The translations under genes were made by a program, and so were the position numbers. Below are positions 59,396 to 64,000 of a stretch of 64,000 bases of DNA, piece after piece. The notes beneath the pieces are model-generated. The model had not been told where the DNA came from. It ran no database searches and worked only from the letters and a program-made list of their open reading frames with translations. Location of the stretch: assembly GCA_019009955.1 (NCBI GenBank), contig CM032233.1:92605001-92669000 (forward strand). Reading direction: 5' to 3'. How positions within the stretch are numbered: position 1 is the first letter of the stretch; each line of letters opens with the position of its first letter. Origin of the DNA: Riptortus pedestris (Eukaryota > Arthropoda > Insecta > Hemiptera > Alydidae).

Positions 59396-60010
59396 TGGTT
59401 ATTTGCTACTGCAGTTTCTGAAAACAAGAAAATAAAAATTCTTAACTAATCCACTTGAGAAACTGGGCCTTTGGAGGATTAAAGAGCTACTCTCCATGAA
59501 ATCTGGTTCTTGAGAAAGGAAATGTTAACCTTTATAGAGTCCTTACAAACTTTAATGACATGGAAGTTGTACGGATCTAAAGACTGCGCAGTGTAGTTTC
59601 GGCCACAGGTTTTATTTTTGAAGATGTTGTTTTTTTAGTAGAAACCATGTTTAGAAATCCCACTTCCCATACTGCCCGGAAAACGTACAAGAAATTGAAA
59701 TGCCACAGGATATACACACATTCATTGTATATACCTTTCTCTAATTTTTGGTTGCTTTTCTCTTATTTTTCATTTATTTCATGTGTCAGTGTCTCTTGAA
59801 GTAAAGATAGCTTATTTTAATATCGGTCCCGGGTTATTGGTTAAGTTGTCGAACTCTCAGCAGGGCACGTGCCCTAAGAGACCCAGTTTGACCCTCGATA
59901 TGTATGGCCGAAAATCAATGGTTTCCATACATGTATAATTTATCATTCCATTGAAATCTACTATCGTTATATTTCAATTTACACTCACGTTGTTCTAGTA
60001 CAGCTATGGA
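59396..60010 (+). repeat. Segmental duplicate, copy 2
   Basis: Counterpart of 55711-56800 without the 450-bp insertion. It runs directly into a HINE-A interior at CAGCTATGGAGGTCGTACCC. Confidence 0.65.
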
Positions 60011-60745
60011 GGTCGTACCCATGACCTGATTTTCAAAACATTCCTTCGAGTCTCCATTGATAATATCAAGGAGATTACAAAAATGATGCCCCTTCAAACT
60101 CACATAGAATTTTCAGTTGCCCAAGTACCTGTCGCAAACTGTGAACTTGATCGATAACTAGAGGTGAAGTTTGTTAAGCCCGAAATCGGTGGTTGCGGAA
60201 GGCGGTTAGAGGATAAATAGAAAATTTCTCAGATATTTTAACTTGGTTGAAAGAATGTTATAGAATCATTCTTATTAATTATTTAATTCTCTACAGTTGT
60301 TGATCTATTCGCTATTTTTATTAACTCGATTATTATTCGTTTTTTCTTGATTACACCCTCGAGGTACAGGTTAGGAACGCGAGTAACGACCCACAAGGAA
60401 GAGTCGTGGGTTAGATTAGCACCTGGGCTAGATGAAATTAACTCCTTTGGCCCAATCTAGCTAGAAAAGAGCTATAATCTGTAGATCGTCCCGAATAACC
60501 GTGGTTGCGAGTGGACGAAAATAACTAACACTATTTTCAGTTTTCAGTAGACCTCCACTTCTGCACGTCAAATTTTTCATTGATTAACTAAGTCATTGAA
60601 CATCTTATGTCAAGCTTAAAATTTAATTCCTTCTTAAAGCAGGAGAAATACAGGTGAAATGGCGAGATGAAATCAACAGTGTTCTATTCACATCACGTGG
60701 GAAATCGGTTTAGTTTACGCGTCCGTGGCAGATGGACTATTATTT
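60001..60745 (+). mobile_element. HINE-A, diverged, carrying a SINE
   Basis: GAGGTCGTACCCATGACCTG at the left, then CTCCATTGATAATATCAAGG. No TA tract. The interior is interrupted at about 60405-60540. Ends CACGTGGGAAATCGGTTTAG, TTTACGCGTCCGTGGC, AGATGGAC, a degraded hairpin. Confidence 0.55.
60405..60540 (+). mobile_element. SINE, diverged
   Basis: B-box-like GTGGGTTAGATTAGCACCTG, then GGGCTAGATGAAATTAACTC, TATAATCTGTAGATCGTCCC and ATAACCGTGGTTGCG, in the order of the SINE at 17643-17866. Confidence 0.5.
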
Positions 60746-60794
60746 CTTCTGATTTCACCTCCAGATATCTGGATATTTGGTAAAACCAGAAGGA

Positions 60795-61570
60795 AGAAGT
60801 CCATCACGCAGGGGCTGCGTGAAGTGAGCAGATTTCCCACGAGCTAGTCTAGCACATTGGTTATCTCATCTCATCGCATATTCTCTATTTCTATGTTCAA
60901 AATCTATGATAAAAAGGTTGCGGGTGTTGGGTAGGGTCTGGTGGCAAAGACTGAAAACAAGAAACTACAAATAAGTCGCTTAACTCTCGAGTTACGAAAA
61001 AATGTATAGGGCAATTGTAGATCATCATTAGTTTAACAAGATTGGTTCTTTTATATTTTGCGATACGACTCATAATAAGGAAGATATTTTGAATTTTCAA
61101 AATCCCCCCCCTATTCCACCCCCCCCCCAAATTTCAGTTTAGATATGATCTTTAGTGTGTAATGTTAAAGTTAAATATCGAGTATGGTATAGAAGAAAAA
61201 AATGTTTTCAATTCACGTCCGCAATGACTTAATTGAATACACCACACTACGCAATATGATATATCTCATACTGTAAACACTCAATGAAAACGATATTATC
61301 CTCAATAAAGTAGTTCATGATACAACTTTTTGCTAATATGACATGAGTCGGGGGTTTACTGAGGGCTGAAAACTGAAAAAATGCAAATATCTTAGTATAC
61401 ATTAAAGATAGAGAATAAATGTACAGAACAATATGTATAGAACATTTCATTTTCAATAAGATTGGTTCTACATAATTTTTCAATCCGACGTGTAGTAGCG
61501 GAGAAATTTCAAAAATCCCACCTCTAAACTCCCCTCCTACTTAGATTTTAGCCATTAACGACCTTGATCT
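60795..61570 (-). mobile_element. HINE-A, palindromic end missing
   Basis: Starts AAGTCCATCACGCAGGGGCT, GCGTGAAGTGAGCAGATTTC. Two partial interiors follow: poly-C at about 61107-61128, and GTCGGGGGTTTACTGAGGGC at about 61347. Stops near the microsatellite position after TTAGCCATTAACGACCTTG. Confidence 0.65.
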
Positions 61571-61594
61571 GACGCCACGAGTTAAGATTTTTCG

Positions 61595-61979
61595 TTATTT
61601 ACTCGAAAATGTTTATTTGATCTTTGCCATACTTGATATTTAAACGTTTCAGTCAACACTCTAGATCATAATTATTATTGGTTGAAATCGGACCTGTAAT
61701 AGTGGTAGTCTAGTCAGGGGAGAGGTGGATTAGAAAATTATCTTCGTTATTATGTGGCGGATCATAAAATGTGATAGAACTGAACTTTTTAATCTATTGA
61801 TGAAGGGAGTTATTCGTACTTTCTTGTTTTCTGCATTCAGTTACCCCCTTCTACTTATCGAATTTTAGCAGATTTCCCTTAAGGACTTGAGGTCGTACTC
61901 ATGACGCGATTTTAGAAATTTTTCTTAAAATCTCCATCGATACTACCTCAGAGTTGACGAAACGGAGGTTCGTTCAAAA

Positions 61980-62029
<50 letters not shown>

Positions 62030-62625
62030 ATATATATATATATATATATTTGTCTGATGCAGCTCTAGCGGTCGCAATTATTGTTTAATCGTTACGAAAC
62101 TCAATATTTAGTGGTTTTATGTAAAAAGAAAGATCAAGCTCGTTAATGGCTGAAATCGGACCAAGTAGGGGGGGGGGGTTTAGAGGGGAGAATTTCGAAA
62201 ATTCTTAATATCTCCGTTATTATGCGTCGGATCGAAAAATTAAACAAAACCATTTTCATTGCAAATTTAATGTTCTATAAATGTTGTTATGTACATTTTT
62301 TCGCTATCTTGATTATTAACTGAGATATTTGTATTTTTAAGTTTTTGGGGATTCAGTAAAGCCGCACTCCTACTCATCTGATATTAACAGTATTCCATTA
62401 TGTTATGAAGCATTTTATTTGAAGCTTAAATACCAATTATTGTTCTCATTGAACTTTTAATTTTTGAGTTAAATGCAAAAACGTGACGCACGTGTGAAAT
62501 CTGCTTGGATAACGCAGCCCCTGAGTGACGGACTTTTTACATATGAATAGAGAATACGTGGTGATATGAGATCACAACTGTTATACCAGGACTTAGGAAA
62601 TCTGCTTAGTTCACTCACTACTTCA
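61595..62625 (+). mobile_element. HINE-A host copy split by a nested HINE-A
   Basis: Left part GATCTTTGCCATACTTGATA, GGTTGAAATCGGACCTG, GAAGGGAGTTATTCGTAC and CTACTTATCGAATTTT. Right part GTGGTGATATGAGATCACAA and TAGGAAATCTGCTTAGTTCA. Neither palindromic end nor hairpin is intact. Confidence 0.6.
61865..62537 (+). mobile_element. HINE-A, near complete, nested at the same host site as 41911
   Basis: AGCAGATTTCCCTTAAGG (right arm of the palindrome deleted) and right end GATAACGCAGCCCCTGAG, TGACGGACTTTTT. (TA)n 61982-62049, poly-G at about 62167. The 3' part belongs to the middle subfamily (TTTTGAGTTAAATGCAAAAA). Confidence 0.8.
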
Positions 62626-63070
62626 CAGTCGCTTGAGCGACTTTATTAAAGTATCTTCGAATCCTTTCGAATCAATAAGTGAACGAATAAGTTTAAGATC
62701 TGGGAATATGGATTGACTAAGTACTTTATTCCTCTGGAAGGAGCACTGCGGATGATTGATGTTGGAGGTTTTACTTTGTCAGCAGTGAAAGAATTGCTCT
62801 GATAGGAAAGCGTAATATTATCTTTGATGGAAGGTCGGTGGATCCTATCGTTGACGTGGAATAAACAGGTGACATTTCCATCTTTGTAGGGAAGTTATCT
62901 CCTCCTTTTAGCCGATCTCTGCATGGACTGGACCTATTCAACTCGAGTCTTCTATTCCCCACTGTATGGCACAAACCGCCGCCTACATCACATCAAACTA
63001 CCTTTAAAAGCCAACTGGAATCCCATGGAAAAAGCACTGAATAACTGAGCTAGTATGTTGGCTCTAAGCT
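62626..63070. other. Noncoding, nothing recognised
   Basis: The 67-residue minus frame at 62771-62974 has no motif that I recognise, and no element end is seen. Confidence 0.3.
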
Positions 63071-63988
63071 TTAGCAGATTTCCCCTAAGAGAAATCAGCT
63101 ATTGAGGTTGTACACATGACGTGAATTTCGAAACATTTCCTCAAATGTCAATCGATCTAACTCAGGAGAAAACGAAAATGAAATTCGTTCAAACCTATAT
63201 ATATTTATGTTTTTTTTTTTCAAAAATCACACCATGACTACAACCTCAATAGTTGATTTACCTTAAGAGGACAAATACGTGTATTTATCTGTTAACGCTC
63301 TAGCGGTCGCAATTTTTGTTTGATCGTTACCAAGCTCGTTTTATGTTAAAAGGCAGATCAATTCGAAAATTCGAAATATCTCCGTTACCATACGTCGGAA
63401 AAAACATTGTATAGAGGCAATCTTATTGCAAATTAAATTTACTATAAATATTGTTATATACATTTATTCCCTATCATGGATATGAACCGAGATATTTTTC
63501 AATTTTCAGCCCTTAGCGAACCCCCACTTCTACTCATGTTACTTAAACAATACTCGGTTATATACTTAACCACATCATTCGAAGCTTAAATACCAAATAT
63601 TGTTTTCAAGGGACATTTATTATACGAGATACTTGCAAAGATGTTCTGGTGACCCCCTTCTTCAGTTTTTGGACCACTTAAATTTGATTGATTGAGATAA
63701 AAATTATTCTGATTCATTATAAATTGCAAAACTAGATATAGTAAATAGTATTCAATCAAAATAATACGTTATATTCAGATATATCGCAGTAATTGTTTTT
63801 ATTTCCAGTAAGAAGTTGACAGAACTGTTTGTTTACATTTCAGATGCTATCCGTCGGGAGGTTTCTTATTGTCGTTTGTATTTATTCACGGTGGTGTTGT
63901 GTTACCAGTATGTAGTTTTATCTATTGTTAAACTTCAAGTGGGAAATCTGCTTTGTTTACGCAGCCCCTGCGTGATGGAATTTTTTTT
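63071..63988 (+). mobile_element. HINE-A, long subfamily, both ends present
   Basis: AGCAGATTTCCCC-TAA-GAGAAATCAGCT at 63073. Right end GTTTACGCAGCCCC, TGCGTGATGGAATTTTTTTT. At the microsatellite site (63200-63290) it carries TCACACCATGACTACAACCT, CAATAGTTGATTTACC, TTAAGAGG, an inverted partial copy of its own left end. 918 bp. Confidence 0.78.
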
Positions 63989-64000
63989 GTAGTACAAAGC

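Overview
The window looks like repeat-dense nuclear DNA of an invertebrate, most likely an arthropod. It is AT-rich and full of (TA)n, (GT)n and (GA)n tracts. It carries jockey-type LINE debris, a tRNA-related SINE, an internally deleted piggyBac element, canonical Helitrons and a large family of Helentron-like (HINE-type) elements. I found no convincing host protein-coding gene, rRNA gene or genuine tRNA gene. Almost every longer open frame is a microsatellite translation, a shadow inside a repeat, or transposon debris. The species cannot be named from the sequence.

Dominant layer: about 40 complete or broken copies of one element family, called HINE-A here, lie in both orientations from end to end. 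In the orientation called '+', a copy starts with a palindrome (AGCAGATTTCCC, then TTAA, then GGGAAATCAGCT). About 100 bp later comes a (TA)n microsatellite, then an ACCGCT/AGCGGT palindrome, then a G-run. The copy ends with GGGAAATCTGC, about 8 bp, the hairpin ACGCAG-CCC-CTGCGT, and GACGGACTTTT. One inverted repeat is therefore terminal and its partner is subterminal, followed by a hairpin, with insertion into T-runs. That is the architecture described for Helentrons and HINEs.

Second layer: canonical-looking Helitrons end in a CCGG-rich hairpin followed by CTAG|T and carry an internal tandem repeat of about 297 bp. They lie at about 5.1-6.2, 6.5-9.95 (two copies head to tail), 25.0-26.7 and 39.7-40.6 kb.

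Other insertions: a jockey-like LINE pseudogene (11.4-12.6 kb); a hAT-like MITE inside a HINE (15.8-16.1 kb); tRNA-like SINEs (17.6, 47.9, 51.5, 52.7 and 60.4 kb); an internally deleted piggyBac inside a HINE with its TTAA duplication (28.8-30.4 kb); a probable solo LTR in a HINE microsatellite (31.8-32.3 kb); a 5'-truncated LINE with a 13-bp target-site duplication (41.2-41.5 kb); a second LINE fragment split by a HINE (49.4-50.8 kb); and a large inverted repeat, possibly Penelope-like (57.7-59.0 kb).

Satellites: 44.0-46.0 kb is a 43-bp minisatellite of about 46 units with dimeric higher-order structure. It starts where the 3' end of a HINE should be. A CT tract of nearly 400 bp lies at 33.35-33.73 kb.

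The most informative part of the window is the nesting and rearrangement record: elements inside elements, mirror-image HINE composites, repeated nesting at one internal site, and satellites carried by rolling-circle transposons. All coordinates of element ends are read by eye and can be off by a few bases, or by tens of bases where marked as truncated.
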